Shown here piece by piece: positions 1-7,510 of a stretch of 12,536 nt of DNA. The position numbers and the translations under genes are program-made. The stretch covers positions 1 to 12,536 of the forward strand of contig MKRS01000253.1 of the NCBI GenBank assembly GCA_001897035.1, written 5' to 3'. Within the stretch, counting starts at the first letter, position 1; every line of letters starts with the position of its first letter. Under the pieces are notes generated by a model. It did no database searches. It saw only the letters and a program-made list of their open reading frames with translations, and was not told the origin of the DNA. This DNA comes from Bacteroidales bacterium 45-6. Lineage in GTDB: Bacteria > Bacteroidota > Bacteroidia > Bacteroidales > Dysgonomonadaceae.

Positions 1-1
1 A

Positions 2-1288
2 CTCATAGACTGCGCTCACGAAATGGGGATTGCAGTCATCATGGACATTGTTCATTCCCATGCCGTGAAGAACGAGATGGAAGGCCTTGGCCGCTTCGAT
101 GGGAGCTACGACCAATATTTCTATAGCGGTGAAAAGCGCAATCACCAAGCTTGGGATTCCCTGTGCTTTGATTACGGCAAAGACGAGGTGCTGCATTTTC
201 TGCTCTCCAACTGCAAATTCTGGTTGGAAGAATACAAGTTCGACGGCTTCCGGTTTGATGGAGTCACATCCATGCTCTACCAAAGCCACGGACTGGGCGA
301 AGCCTTCACCACTTATGCAGATTACTTCAACGGTCATCAAGACGACAACGCCATCGTTTACCTCACCTTGGCGAATCTGGTTGTGCACCAAACCAATCCT
401 CACGCCATCACCATCGCCGAAGAGGTGAGCGGAATGCCCGGACTGGCAGCCAAATTCGAGGACGGGGGATATGGATTCGACTACCGTATGGCAATGAATG
501 TGCCCGACTACTGGATCAAAACCATCAAAGAGAAAAAGGACGAAGACTGGCATCCATCATCGATCTTTTGGGAAGTGACCAACCGGCGGAGCGACGAGAA
601 GACAATCTCGTATGTGGAAAGCCATGACCAGGCCCTGGTCGGCGACAAAACGGTTATCTTCCGGCTGATCGACGCAGAAATGTATTGGCGCATGTCCAAA
701 CATCAAGAGTCGTCGGTCATTGTGGACAGGGGAATCGCCCTTCACAAAATGATACGTTTAGTCACCGCCAGCACCATCAATGGCGGATATCTCAACTTTA
801 TGGGCAACGAGTTTGGCCACCCGGAATGGATCGACTTTCCCCGCGAAGGCAATGGCTGGTCGCACCAGTATGCCCGCAGGCAATGGAGCTTGGTGGACGA
901 CAAAAACCTGAAATACCACTTCCTGGGAGATTTCGACAGGGACATGCTTGCGCAGATAAAGTCGGTGAAAAATTTTCCGGCTACAAAGATAGTGAAGCTC
1001 TGGGACAAGGACGACGACTGCGTGCTGGCTTTCATGCGCGACAATTTGATCTTCGTATTCAACTTCCATCCAGTGAAATCGTTTACTGATTATGGGATCT
1101 TAGCACCCGAAGGAGAATATTCCATCGTGCTGAATTCCGACAGCCCCCAATATGGCGGCAACGGGCTTCAAGACGAATCCATCCACCATTTCACGCAGCC
1201 CGCCCCCGACTTCAAAGCGGAAGGAAAAGGCTGGCTGAATCTGTATTTGCCAGCAAGAACGGCATTTGTGTTGAAGAAGAGAAAATGA
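2..1288 (+). CDS. glgB: 1,4-alpha-glucan branching enzyme, GH13, C-terminal part (5' end outside window)
   Basis: This enzyme makes alpha-1,6 branches in glycogen by cutting and transferring alpha-1,4-glucan chains in the cytoplasm. The reading frame is open from base 2, so the N-terminal domain (CBM48-like) and the start of the catalytic barrel lie upstream. Counting from the Met codon at base 23, the visible GH13 motifs are: DIVHSH (8-13), GFRFDGVTS with nucleophile D79, IAEEVSGMP with acid/base E133, and ESHDQALVGDKT with the third carboxylate D202. LNFMGNEFGHPEW and YARRQW follow, then an all-beta C-terminal domain ending in a basic tail. The ESHDQALVGDKT and GNEFGHPEW wording is that of the eukaryote-like GBE1 subtype, common in Bacteroidetes, rather than the E. 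coli GlgB type. All three catalytic residues are present, and I see no frameshift. The next gene follows after 97 bases. A role in glycogen metabolism is family knowledge. Confidence 0.95.
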   Translation, partial: LIDCAHEMGIAVIMDIVHSHAVKNEMEGLGRFDGSYDQYFYSGEKRNHQAWDSLCFDYGKDEVLHFLLSNCKFWLEEYKFDGFRFDGVTSMLYQSHGLGEAFTTYADYFNGHQDDNAIVYLTLANLVVHQTNPHAITIAEEVSGMPGLAAKFEDGGYGFDYRMAMNVPDYWIKTIKEKKDEDWHPSSIFWEVTNRRSDEKTISYVESHDQALVGDKTVIFRLIDAEMYWRMSKHQESSVIVDRGIALHKMIRLVTASTINGGYLNFMGNEFGHPEWIDFPREGNGWSHQYARRQWSLVDDKNLKYHFLGDFDRDMLAQIKSVKNFPATKIVKLWDKDDDCVLAFMRDNLIFVFNFHPVKSFTDYGILAPEGEYSIVLNSDSPQYGGNGLQDESIHHFTQPAPDFKAEGKGWLNLYLPARTAFVLKKRK

Positions 1289-1385
1289 AAAGGGGCAAAC
1301 CCGAAACATTTCCCCATACATTTTCGTTATGAATAATTGCCATACGACATAAGACAGGTTATCTAACAATCAAACCCTAAAAGAA

Positions 1386-1838
1386 ATGAGCAGCAATAAA
1401 ATAGTTCCTTGCATTTGGTTCACGACAGACGGAGGACAACTATCAAAGGTGATAGATTATTACAAAGCGGCATTTGATAAAGATTTTCAAGCGGAAGAAA
1501 TCATTTCGCTCGGAGAAACGCCCAGTGGCAACACGGAAATGTGTGAGGTTGTTGTGTTTGGCCAAAAATACACGTTGATGTGCACCGAGGACGAACACCA
1601 TCCGCTAAATGATGCCATTTCATTTATGATTAACTGCGATGACCAAAAAGAGATTGACCACTTCTGGGACTATTTCACACGAGACGGAAAAGAATCACAA
1701 TGCGGTTGGTGTTTCGACAAATATGGGCTCAGATGGCAAGTGATCCCAAAGAATCTGGGGGAGTTAATGAGCAAGCCAAATTCATTTGACATTCTGATGA
1801 AGCAAGGAAAAATAATTATTGATGAGTATTTGAAATAA
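1386..1838 (+). CDS. PhnB-like VOC-superfamily protein (glyoxalase/bleomycin-resistance fold, PF06983-like)
   Basis: A 150-residue cytoplasmic protein. It opens with IVPCIWF (6-12) and FYxxxF-like VIDYYKAAF (22-30), has AISFMINCDDQKEIDHFWDYF (77-97), and ends the domain with CGWCFDKYGLRWQVIP (106-121). That last motif is the hallmark of the PF06983 group, misleadingly named 3-demethylubiquinone methyltransferase. The family has a vicinal-oxygen-chelate fold. Substrates are mostly unknown, and the fold alone does not predict a reaction. The ATG at 1386 follows an A-rich stretch without a Shine-Dalgarno sequence. It is preceded by a leader motif (1360-1373) that recurs upstream of manA. By hand count the gene is about 41% G+C, against roughly 48-50% in the sampled part of glgB, so a different history is possible. 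Family assignment is firm; the function is open. Confidence 0.85.
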   Translation: MSSNKIVPCIWFTTDGGQLSKVIDYYKAAFDKDFQAEEIISLGETPSGNTEMCEVVVFGQKYTLMCTEDEHHPLNDAISFMINCDDQKEIDHFWDYFTRDGKESQCGWCFDKYGLRWQVIPKNLGELMSKPNSFDILMKQGKIIIDEYLK

Positions 1839-1924
1839 AACCATGAACCGTCAATATTTTTCAGAAGTGATTGTCCTCAAGAATATCTAACCATCAATGT
1901 ATAATAATTAATCAAAAAGTTATC

Positions 1925-2899
1925 ATGGAATTATATCCATTAAAATTCGCCCCCATCCTGAAAACAATCATCTGGGGTGGGTCGGAAATTTGCAAGTTTA
2001 AAGAAATCTCACCCGCTCAAGACAGCATTGGAGAAAGTTGGGAAATATCGGGAGTGGAAGGCAACGTTTCCACGGTCAGCAACGGGAAGCTGGAAGGCAA
2101 GAAGTTGGACGAAATTCTAAGCGAGTATAAGGAGCAGTTGCTCGGCAAGAAAAACTACGAGCGCTTTGGCAACACGTTTCCCTTGCTCATCAAGTTTATC
2201 GACGCCCGTGAAAACTTGTCCATCCAGGTGCATCCCGATGATGAATTGGCCAAGAAACGCCACAATTCGTTTGGAAAAACCGAAATGTGGTACGTCATCA
2301 ATGCCACGGAAGGAGCCTATCTGTATTCCGGATTCAAGAAGCAACTGACTCCCGAACAATACGTGCAAAGCATCGAAGACAATTCGTTTATAGACTACCT
2401 CGACAAGCAAGACGTGAAGCCGGGCGACGTGTTTTTCCTGCCGGCAGGGCGGGTACATGCCATCGGTGCGGGTACTTTTATCGCCGAAATACAGCAAACT
2501 TCCAACATCACCTACCGCATCTACGACTACAAGCGGACGGATGCTAACGGAAACGAGCGTGAGCTGCACACCGAACTGGCGAAAGATGCCATCGACTTCC
2601 ATGTGTATGACAGATACAGCACCGACTACACGCCGAAAAAAGACGAGGCAGTCCTGCTGGAATCGAACAACTATTTCACCACCAACCTCCTCGAATTGCA
2701 GAAGCCGCTTGCCCGGAACTATGCCGATATCGACTCTTTCATCATCTACATCTGCATGGAGGGCTGCGCAAAAATCACGGACGACAAAGGGAATGAGCTG
2801 AGCCTGAAGCAAGGCGAATCGGTTTTGATACCTGCCACTACCCTTTCCGTGGACATTGTGCCGGATGGCAACGTAAAACTGCTCGAAACTTACGTCTGA
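1925..2899 (+). CDS. manA: Mannose-6-phosphate isomerase, type I, zinc-dependent cupin
   Basis: Interconverts mannose 6-phosphate and fructose 6-phosphate in the cytoplasm, linking mannose use, GDP-mannose supply and glycolysis. The protein has 324 residues, the usual size of the short bacterial class. It starts LYPLKFAPILKTIIWGG, followed by GESWEISG (36-43). The zinc ligands are readable as Q101 and H103 in IQVHPDD, E120 in GKTEMWYV, and H178 in PAGRVHAIGAG. TYRIYDY (196-202) supplies the conserved active-site Arg (R198). A smaller C-terminal cupin half (about 235-324) follows. I chose the ATG at 1925; an in-frame TTG at 1871 would add 18 residues that do not resemble the family. The start is preceded by an A-rich leader rather than a Shine-Dalgarno sequence. 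A hairpin terminator lies just after the stop. It may be co-transcribed with the VOC gene 86 bases upstream. Confidence 0.95.
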   Translation: MELYPLKFAPILKTIIWGGSEICKFKEISPAQDSIGESWEISGVEGNVSTVSNGKLEGKKLDEILSEYKEQLLGKKNYERFGNTFPLLIKFIDARENLSIQVHPDDELAKKRHNSFGKTEMWYVINATEGAYLYSGFKKQLTPEQYVQSIEDNSFIDYLDKQDVKPGDVFFLPAGRVHAIGAGTFIAEIQQTSNITYRIYDYKRTDANGNERELHTELAKDAIDFHVYDRYSTDYTPKKDEAVLLESNNYFTTNLLELQKPLARNYADIDSFIIYICMEGCAKITDDKGNELSLKQGESVLIPATTLSVDIVPDGNVKLLETYV

Positions 2900-2925
2900 A
2901 AGGTATTCTTTAAAGAAGAAAACAC

Positions 2926-2968
2926 AAGGCAGGCAAACAGGGGGATCTCAACCTTGTTTGCCTGTTTT
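2926..2968 (+). terminator. Rho-independent terminator after manA
   Basis: A perfect 10-bp arm pair, CAGGCAAACA at 2930-2939 and TGTTTGCCTG at 2955-2964, is extended inward by G-U and two G-C pairs (2940-2942 with 2952-2954) and outward by G-U and A-T pairs to 2926/2968. The right arm runs into TTTT at 2965-2968. It begins 27 bases after the manA stop codon and precedes the independent promoter box of the next gene, so it plausibly ends the manA transcript. Confidence 0.8.
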
Positions 2969-3056
2969 CCCATAACGCCCATTCGTTTTGTCACCAAGTG
3001 GACTATTTTTATATCTTTTTGAACTATTTTTCCCCGTAAAAGCAAACGACATGCAC

Positions 3057-3064
3057 TATCTTTG
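3057..3064 (+). promoter_or_regulatory. Bacteroidetes -7 promoter box for the PPIase gene
   Basis: TATCTTTG matches the Bacteroidetes sigma-ABfr -7 consensus TAnnTTTG exactly. It lies 51 bases before the ATG at 3116, giving a short untranslated leader. I do not see a convincing TTTG -33 box at the normal 19-21 base spacing; only T-runs occur upstream (around 3027-3031). A weaker look-alike, TATCTTTT, lies at 3012-3019. Confidence 0.5.
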
Positions 3065-3115
3065 CAATAGACAACAAGAAAATGCTGTTCTTTTCTTGAA
3101 TAAAAAAACAAGCCA

Positions 3116-3982
3116 ATGCTTCCTAATTGTAAACACATTCTATTCACGGTACTCGTTTTCCTTTTTGCAAGTTGCAACCCATTGATAGAAGACGGGGTTC
3201 GGAAAAAAGACTTGAAAAAAGATATCGAAATGAGAACCGACTACGGAAGCATTGTTTTCCGGTTGTCGGACGAAACTCCTTTACACCGCAACAACTTTAT
3301 CCGGCTGGTGAACAAGCAGGTGTATGACAGCCTTTTGTTTCACCGGGTGATCCAAAACTTCGTTGTGCAAACCGGCGACCCGGATAGCAAACATGCCTTG
3401 CCTGGCGCAGAACTTGGTAACGGCGGGTTGCCTTACACCATTCCCAAGGAAGTGAACGGACACCTGTTCCACAAACGGGGAGCGCTCAATGCGGCACGGG
3501 AAGGCGACGACGAGAATCCGTTGCATGCATCGAGCAGCACGCAATTCACATTTATCCAAGGACGGGTCTATAACGACAGCACCTTGAATATTGCCGAAAA
3601 CCGGATCAATTATATGCTTGCCTACAACCGGGTGATCCGGAAACCAGAAAACAACCAGCTTTACGAACATCTGCGGCGATTAGAAACCGGAAAAGGTCCA
3701 GCCGACAGCCTTGCCATCGTTGCTGCTGAAATGAAACGCCGGGCAAACATCGAAGTCGCCACTTCACCCCGTTACCGAATCCCAGAGGATCGCCGTCAAG
3801 TCTATAAAACAATAGGCGGTGCGGCCCATCTCGATCAAAGCTACACGGTGTTCGGCGAGGTCGTCAGAGGAATGGAGGTGGTGGACAAGATTGCCGCCGC
3901 AAAAACCGACAAGCTGGATCGGCCACTAAAGGACATACACATCCTTTCGGTGAAATTCATCCCTCGGAAAAAGACAAAATAG
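3116..3982 (+). CDS. Cyclophilin-type peptidyl-prolyl cis-trans isomerase, lipoprotein
   Basis: Predicted envelope PPIase of 288 residues that would speed proline isomerisation in exported proteins. Residues 1-19 are a hydrophobic signal ending FASC, with C20 as the lipidation site. The cyclophilin domain starts near residue 38. Active-site residues are recognisable: FHRVI (75-79, with R77), F82, Q85 in VVQTGDPD, Q143 in STQFTFIQG, and VFGEVVRGMEVVDKI (245-259). The histidine usual in the LDGKHVVFG strand is replaced by Tyr (LDQSYTVFG, Y243). A charged, mostly helical insertion of about 75 residues (roughly 151-225) splits the cyclophilin fold between the STQFTFIQGR strand and the LDQSYTVFG strand, making the protein longer than a minimal cyclophilin. 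The ATG at 3116 is the only start that gives a clean signal peptide. Whether the acidic residues after C20 (LIED) direct surface export is unknown. Confidence 0.9.
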   Translation: MLPNCKHILFTVLVFLFASCNPLIEDGVRKKDLKKDIEMRTDYGSIVFRLSDETPLHRNNFIRLVNKQVYDSLLFHRVIQNFVVQTGDPDSKHALPGAELGNGGLPYTIPKEVNGHLFHKRGALNAAREGDDENPLHASSSTQFTFIQGRVYNDSTLNIAENRINYMLAYNRVIRKPENNQLYEHLRRLETGKGPADSLAIVAAEMKRRANIEVATSPRYRIPEDRRQVYKTIGGAAHLDQSYTVFGEVVRGMEVVDKIAAAKTDKLDRPLKDIHILSVKFIPRKKTK

Positions 3983-4072
3983 AATATTTACACACCATAC
4001 ATCAATACTGAAATCCGATGAAACAGAGCATGAATTTCAGCAAATTGCCATAGTGAATGATTAAAAACTCAG

Positions 4073-4110
4073 GCGGCGTTACCTAAGGGAGAACCTTGAT
4101 TCAAGGCCGC
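4073..4110 (+). other. Structured leader or weak terminator between PPIase and metallopeptidase genes
   Basis: In the 146 bases between the two genes, GCGGC (4073-4077) can pair with GCCGC (4106-4110). A competing small hairpin, CCTTG-ATT-CAAGG (4094-4106), sits inside it. An A-rich ATAATAAAAAA stretch follows, so it is not a standard U-tract terminator for the plus strand. It ends 18 bases before the ATG at 4129 and could affect translation of the metallopeptidase. A separate 7-bp dyad (CTGAAAT 4008-4014, ATTTCAG 4034-4040) lies upstream. These are visible pairings with no proof of function. Confidence 0.25.
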
Positions 4111-4128
4111 ATAATAAAAAATAATCGC

Positions 4129-5010
4129 ATGAAAAAATCGATTCTGCACTTCTTCTGCCTGCTCGCCATTTCTTTTTTTTCGCCTCATTTTCTTGCAGCC
4201 AGCCAGATGCAAGATCTGGAAAATTCTTCGGATAAATCCACACAGGGTGTTTCTACGGCAAAACCGACCATCGCCACACCGCCCGACAGCCTGAAGCTGA
4301 ATAAGTTTTACAAGAAATACATGAACGTAAACGGCCTTCCGGTGATTAGTTCTTGGCGGGTGCCGGACAGTTGCTTCTATGCAGCCTACATCACCATCAA
4401 GGGAATGACGGATGCTTTGCCCGCCCAAGTGATGCGGTCGCTCACCAAGCACAAGGCATATATCGGGATCATGGCCCGTTATGAAGGCACAACAGACATT
4501 CCCGAACATGCTTATCTGGCCAAAGACACGGCGATGAATTGGGACCTCAGGGCGAGGGGCTTGGGAGGCACGCTCGAAGAGCCAATGTCAACTTGTGCCG
4601 AGGAAAACATATTGGCATACCAAATTGACAAATACCATGCGGAAGACATCTTGATTCACGAATTTGCACACGCCATCCATTCGATCGGCATCGTGCCGGT
4701 GAATCCCCAATTCAACGACGAGTTGAAAGCTTCTCTCGACGCCGCATTGGCAAAAGGGCGCTGGAAAAATGCTTATGCTGCCACCGACATATTTGAATAT
4801 TTTGCCGAAGGAGTGCAGGATTGGTTCAATGTGAATGCCGAAGTAAACAACGACAACGGGGATGGGAAGCACAACAAAGTGAACACTCGGGAGGAGCTAA
4901 AGCGCTACGACCCGCAGTTGTACAACCTCATCGCGCAGTATTTTGCCCCGATCAAAGAACAAATCAGCAAACATAAAAAAGAAAACAAGTTCAACTGGAA
5001 AGGAAAATAA
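4129..5010 (+). CDS. Secreted zinc metallopeptidase-like protein with HEFAH motif, uncharacterised family
   Basis: A 293-residue protein with an N-terminal Sec signal peptide (MKKS, then a hydrophobic run to about residue 22, likely cleaved after AAS at 23-25), so it is periplasmic or secreted. ILIHEFAHAIH (175-184) contains an HExxH zinc site (H177, E178, H181). DIFEYFAEGVQDWF (220-233) supplies a downstream glutamate (E223 or E227) in the spacing seen in gluzincins; the EYFAE wording recalls the anthrax lethal-factor-like group. Other conserved-looking stretches are RGLGGT (143-148), STCAEENIL (154-162), YAATD (216-220) and NTREELKRYDPQLYNLI (252-268). I recognise the combination CAEEN, HEFAHAIH, YAAT, EY(F/W)AEGVQ(D/S)WF as recurring in unnamed secreted proteins of bacteria and fungi, from memory only. 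The substrate is unknown. The ATG at 4129 is chosen over an upstream TTG at 4096 because it begins the signal peptide exactly. Confidence 0.8.
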   Translation: MKKSILHFFCLLAISFFSPHFLAASQMQDLENSSDKSTQGVSTAKPTIATPPDSLKLNKFYKKYMNVNGLPVISSWRVPDSCFYAAYITIKGMTDALPAQVMRSLTKHKAYIGIMARYEGTTDIPEHAYLAKDTAMNWDLRARGLGGTLEEPMSTCAEENILAYQIDKYHAEDILIHEFAHAIHSIGIVPVNPQFNDELKASLDAALAKGRWKNAYAATDIFEYFAEGVQDWFNVNAEVNNDNGDGKHNKVNTREELKRYDPQLYNLIAQYFAPIKEQISKHKKENKFNWKGK

Positions 5011-5024
5011 TCCGGCGCAAAAAA

Positions 5025-5073
5025 CAAGATAAAAGGTTGCTTCAAATGTATTTTGAAGCAACCTTTTATCTTG
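5025..5073. terminator. Bidirectional terminator, 22-bp perfect stem-loop
   Basis: Arms 5025-5046 and 5052-5073 are perfect reverse complements (22 bp) around a 5-base loop TGTAT. The core is GGTTGCTTCAAA paired with TTTGAAGCAACC, flanked by AAAA on the left and TTTT on the right, so RNA from either strand would form a stem with a U-rich 3' side. It sits in the 84-base gap between two convergent genes, 15 bases after the metallopeptidase stop and 22 bases beyond the antiporter stop, exactly where a shared terminator is expected. Confidence 0.9.
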
Positions 5074-5094
5074 ACCGAAGTCGGAATATTCATC

Positions 5095-7371
5095 TTACTC
5101 CTTGGGCATTTCCACTTCGAAAAATTCCTTCATCTTCTTTTCATCTCCCACAATCCAGACCTCATCTCCTTCTTCAAACACGAGGGAAGCATCCGGATTG
5201 ATGATTCTGTCGTTTCCACGCTCGATACCAATGATCTGGCTACGGGCTTTTTCGCGAAGCTGGGAATTGAAAATGGATTTGCCCACAAGCTTGCAATTGT
5301 TGTTGAACCGGATATTGCGGAGCACAATGTTTTCGTTATCGATCGTATGGCAAAACGAGAGATCGGTCTTGTCAAATTCGGGCTTAAAGAGCTGAATCTG
5401 CTCGTCAGTAGCCACGATTCCCACTTTATCATAAGGCAATATGCGTACCGAAGCTTCGGGTAGTTGTATGATATAATCGCCCCGCTTGATATACACGATA
5501 TTGATGCCGTAGTGTTTTCTCCACCCCAAATCGCTGATGCGATGGCCTACGTATTTCGCCAAAGGATTGGTGTCGAGCTCCACGATGTGGGCATCCCAGG
5601 TGTCGAGGTGCTTTTGCAACTCGGCTGTCCCCTGAGTATGTTTGGCCTCGGTGCCGCTTTTTTTGAGGGCATCCATCTCCCTGGCATTCAAGTTAGTGAA
5701 AAATCGGTGCTCGATCTTTTGATAGAGCCATTTGAATTTCTTCGAGAAGAGAAAGAGAAAAATGAGCACCAGCGGAATGGCCGCCCACAAGGCCGTCCAA
5801 GTGGACACGAGCCTGTCGATGAACACGCCAATCATCAGGATGACAAGAGCAATGCGTCCCACTAAGATCCCGATCAGCGGGGCTTTGTGGGTTTCGTCGT
5901 TCCACTCCATTCCCCCAACATCGGGATTTTTGGCCAGCAGGGCCCACAAAAATGGTGAGCCAGCAAGAAGCGCAGCCAAAAGTGTCGCCACCGAAGAAAC
6001 CATGCTGTTACCCATATACTCCGATATGAACGGAGCTACAAAATAGCTAAACAGCAGCAGGACGGCAATGAGCAGAATGCTGTTGAGCACCACCAACTTC
6101 ACATGCGCCATCAGCACCACTTTCCAGCGGGGGTCGGCTGTGGCCTTCGAGGTGTTGGAAGAATAAGCTTCGATCTTGCCCAGCCAATTCTGGGGAAGTT
6201 TCCTTTCGATCCAGCCATAGAGAGGATCGGCCGATTTGATGAGGTAAGGAGTGGTAAAGGTGGTGATGGCCGACACGCCAACTGCAATCGGGAACAAAAA
6301 CTCGGAAATCACCCCCAAAGAAAGCCCGAGCGTGGCTACAATGAAGGCAAATTCTCCAATTTGCGCCATACTCATCCCCACACGGACTGCCTGTTTCAAT
6401 GGCTGGCCGGAGAGCAGCACCCCCACAAGGCTAAATGTGAATTTGCCAACAATCACCAGCAGTGTGATGACAAATATGGGCCAGGCATACTGAACCATCG
6501 CACTGGGGTTAATCATCATCCCCACCGAAACAAAAAAGATGGTGCCGAACAGCTCCTTGATCGGCTTGGTGATATGCTCCACCTTTTCAGCCTTCGTGGT
6601 TTCTGCAATCAGCGACCCCATCACGAAGGCGCCCAGCTCGGCAGAAAATCCCACCTTGGTGGCCAAAATCACCATGCCGAGACACAATCCGATGGCCAGA
6701 ATAAGCGTTGTTTCCTCGTCCAACCATTTGGATACTTTCTTGAAAAAGGTGGGCAAAAGGTAAATCCCCACCAGAAACCAAAGCACCATGAAAAAGCCCA
6801 GCTTGAGCACCGTGAAGAGAATTTCCATCCCTTCAAAATGGCGCGTGACTGCCACCGTGGAGAGTAGCACCATGAGCAGAATCACGATAATGTCTTCCAC
6901 CACGAGGACACCGAAAACGATGCGCGCAAATTGCCGGGTTTTCACCCCCAACTCATCGAAGGCCCTGAGGATGATGGTGGTGGACGAGCTGGCGAGCATA
7001 CCGCCCAGAAACAGGCTGTCCATATCCTTCCAGCCCAGCATCTTCCCCACCAAGAAGCCAGCGATGCCCACGAATATAATTTCCACCACTGCCGTAATGG
7101 AGGCAGTGGGGCCTACGCGGACTAATTTTTTGAAACTAAATTCCAGCCCAAGGCTGAAAAGCAGAAAAAGCACCCCAAGTTCGGCGAACGTTTTCACATT
7201 CTCCTTGTCCACCACATCGGGCAGGAAATCAAAGTGTTGCCCTACCAAGAACCCGGCGATGATGTAGCCCAAGACCAAAGGCTGCTTGATAATTTTGAAT
7301 AGGATAGCGGCGAAAGCCCCTACCAAAAGGATAAGGGCCAGGTCGTAAATCAGTCCGGGTAAATGAGCCAT
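5095..7371 (-). CDS. CPA2-family cation:proton antiporter with C-terminal RCK_C-like domains (KefB-like)
   Basis: Inner-membrane monovalent cation/proton antiporter of 758 residues. Residues 1-380 form a Na_H_Exchanger domain of about 12 membrane segments: LVLGYIIAGFLVG (32-44), ELGVLFLLFSLGLEF (64-78), SSSTTIILRAFDELG (128-142), VLVVEDIIVILL with the ion-binding E159-D160 pair, FGTIFFVSVGM (275-285), and QIGEFAFIVATLGLSLG (337-353). A second membrane block of about four segments follows (420-545). The soluble tail carries two RCK_C/TrkA_C-like modules, about 593-665 (ELDTNPLAKYVGHRISDLG ... LPYDKVGIVATDEQ) and 680-752 (CKLVGKSIFNSQLRE ... FEEGDEVWIVGDEKKM). No Rossmann RCK_N domain (GxGxxG) is visible, unlike KefB and KefC. 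RCK_C modules bind regulatory ligands in several transporters, so ligand control is likely but the ligand is unknown. The gene is monocistronic, and its 3' end meets the bidirectional terminator. Confidence 0.9.
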   Translation of the reverse strand: MAHLPGLIYDLALILLVGAFAAILFKIIKQPLVLGYIIAGFLVGQHFDFLPDVVDKENVKTFAELGVLFLLFSLGLEFSFKKLVRVGPTASITAVVEIIFVGIAGFLVGKMLGWKDMDSLFLGGMLASSSTTIILRAFDELGVKTRQFARIVFGVLVVEDIIVILLMVLLSTVAVTRHFEGMEILFTVLKLGFFMVLWFLVGIYLLPTFFKKVSKWLDEETTLILAIGLCLGMVILATKVGFSAELGAFVMGSLIAETTKAEKVEHITKPIKELFGTIFFVSVGMMINPSAMVQYAWPIFVITLLVIVGKFTFSLVGVLLSGQPLKQAVRVGMSMAQIGEFAFIVATLGLSLGVISEFLFPIAVGVSAITTFTTPYLIKSADPLYGWIERKLPQNWLGKIEAYSSNTSKATADPRWKVVLMAHVKLVVLNSILLIAVLLLFSYFVAPFISEYMGNSMVSSVATLLAALLAGSPFLWALLAKNPDVGGMEWNDETHKAPLIGILVGRIALVILMIGVFIDRLVSTWTALWAAIPLVLIFLFLFSKKFKWLYQKIEHRFFTNLNAREMDALKKSGTEAKHTQGTAELQKHLDTWDAHIVELDTNPLAKYVGHRISDLGWRKHYGINIVYIKRGDYIIQLPEASVRILPYDKVGIVATDEQIQLFKPEFDKTDLSFCHTIDNENIVLRNIRFNNNCKLVGKSIFNSQLREKARSQIIGIERGNDRIINPDASLVFEEGDEVWIVGDEKKMKEFFEVEMPKE

Positions 7372-7510
7372 CTGCTGCTATTTGGTTTTATGTATGGTTT
7401 CTTACTTTTTCTTTAACAACTGAAAGGATTCCGTGTTTTCCTGCGTCACACTTTTTCTGAAAAGAGAATCGGTTTTTCTCTGGCATTGCTTTAGCCTGAC
7501 GAGAAATACA

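Noticed and set aside
1871..1924. Upstream TTG start adding 18 residues to manA
   Set aside because: The added residues do not resemble the family, whereas the ATG at 1925 gives the canonical N-terminus.
2117..2812. Minus-strand open frame (231 codons) inside manA
   Set aside because: It is fully antisense to the zinc-binding core of manA and has no family motifs or leader.
2890..3177. Minus-strand open frame across the manA-PPIase gap
   Set aside because: It overlaps the manA terminator and the PPIase signal peptide, and the translation is not protein-like.
3116..5010. PPIase plus metallopeptidase as a dedicated two-gene export system
   Set aside because: Both are exported and adjacent, but they are separated by 146 bases and share no motif or fused domain that would show a joint function.
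6103..6867. Plus-strand open frame (254 codons) inside the antiporter gene
   Set aside because: The translation is rich in His, Gly and Asn without structure and is fully antisense to conserved transmembrane segments.
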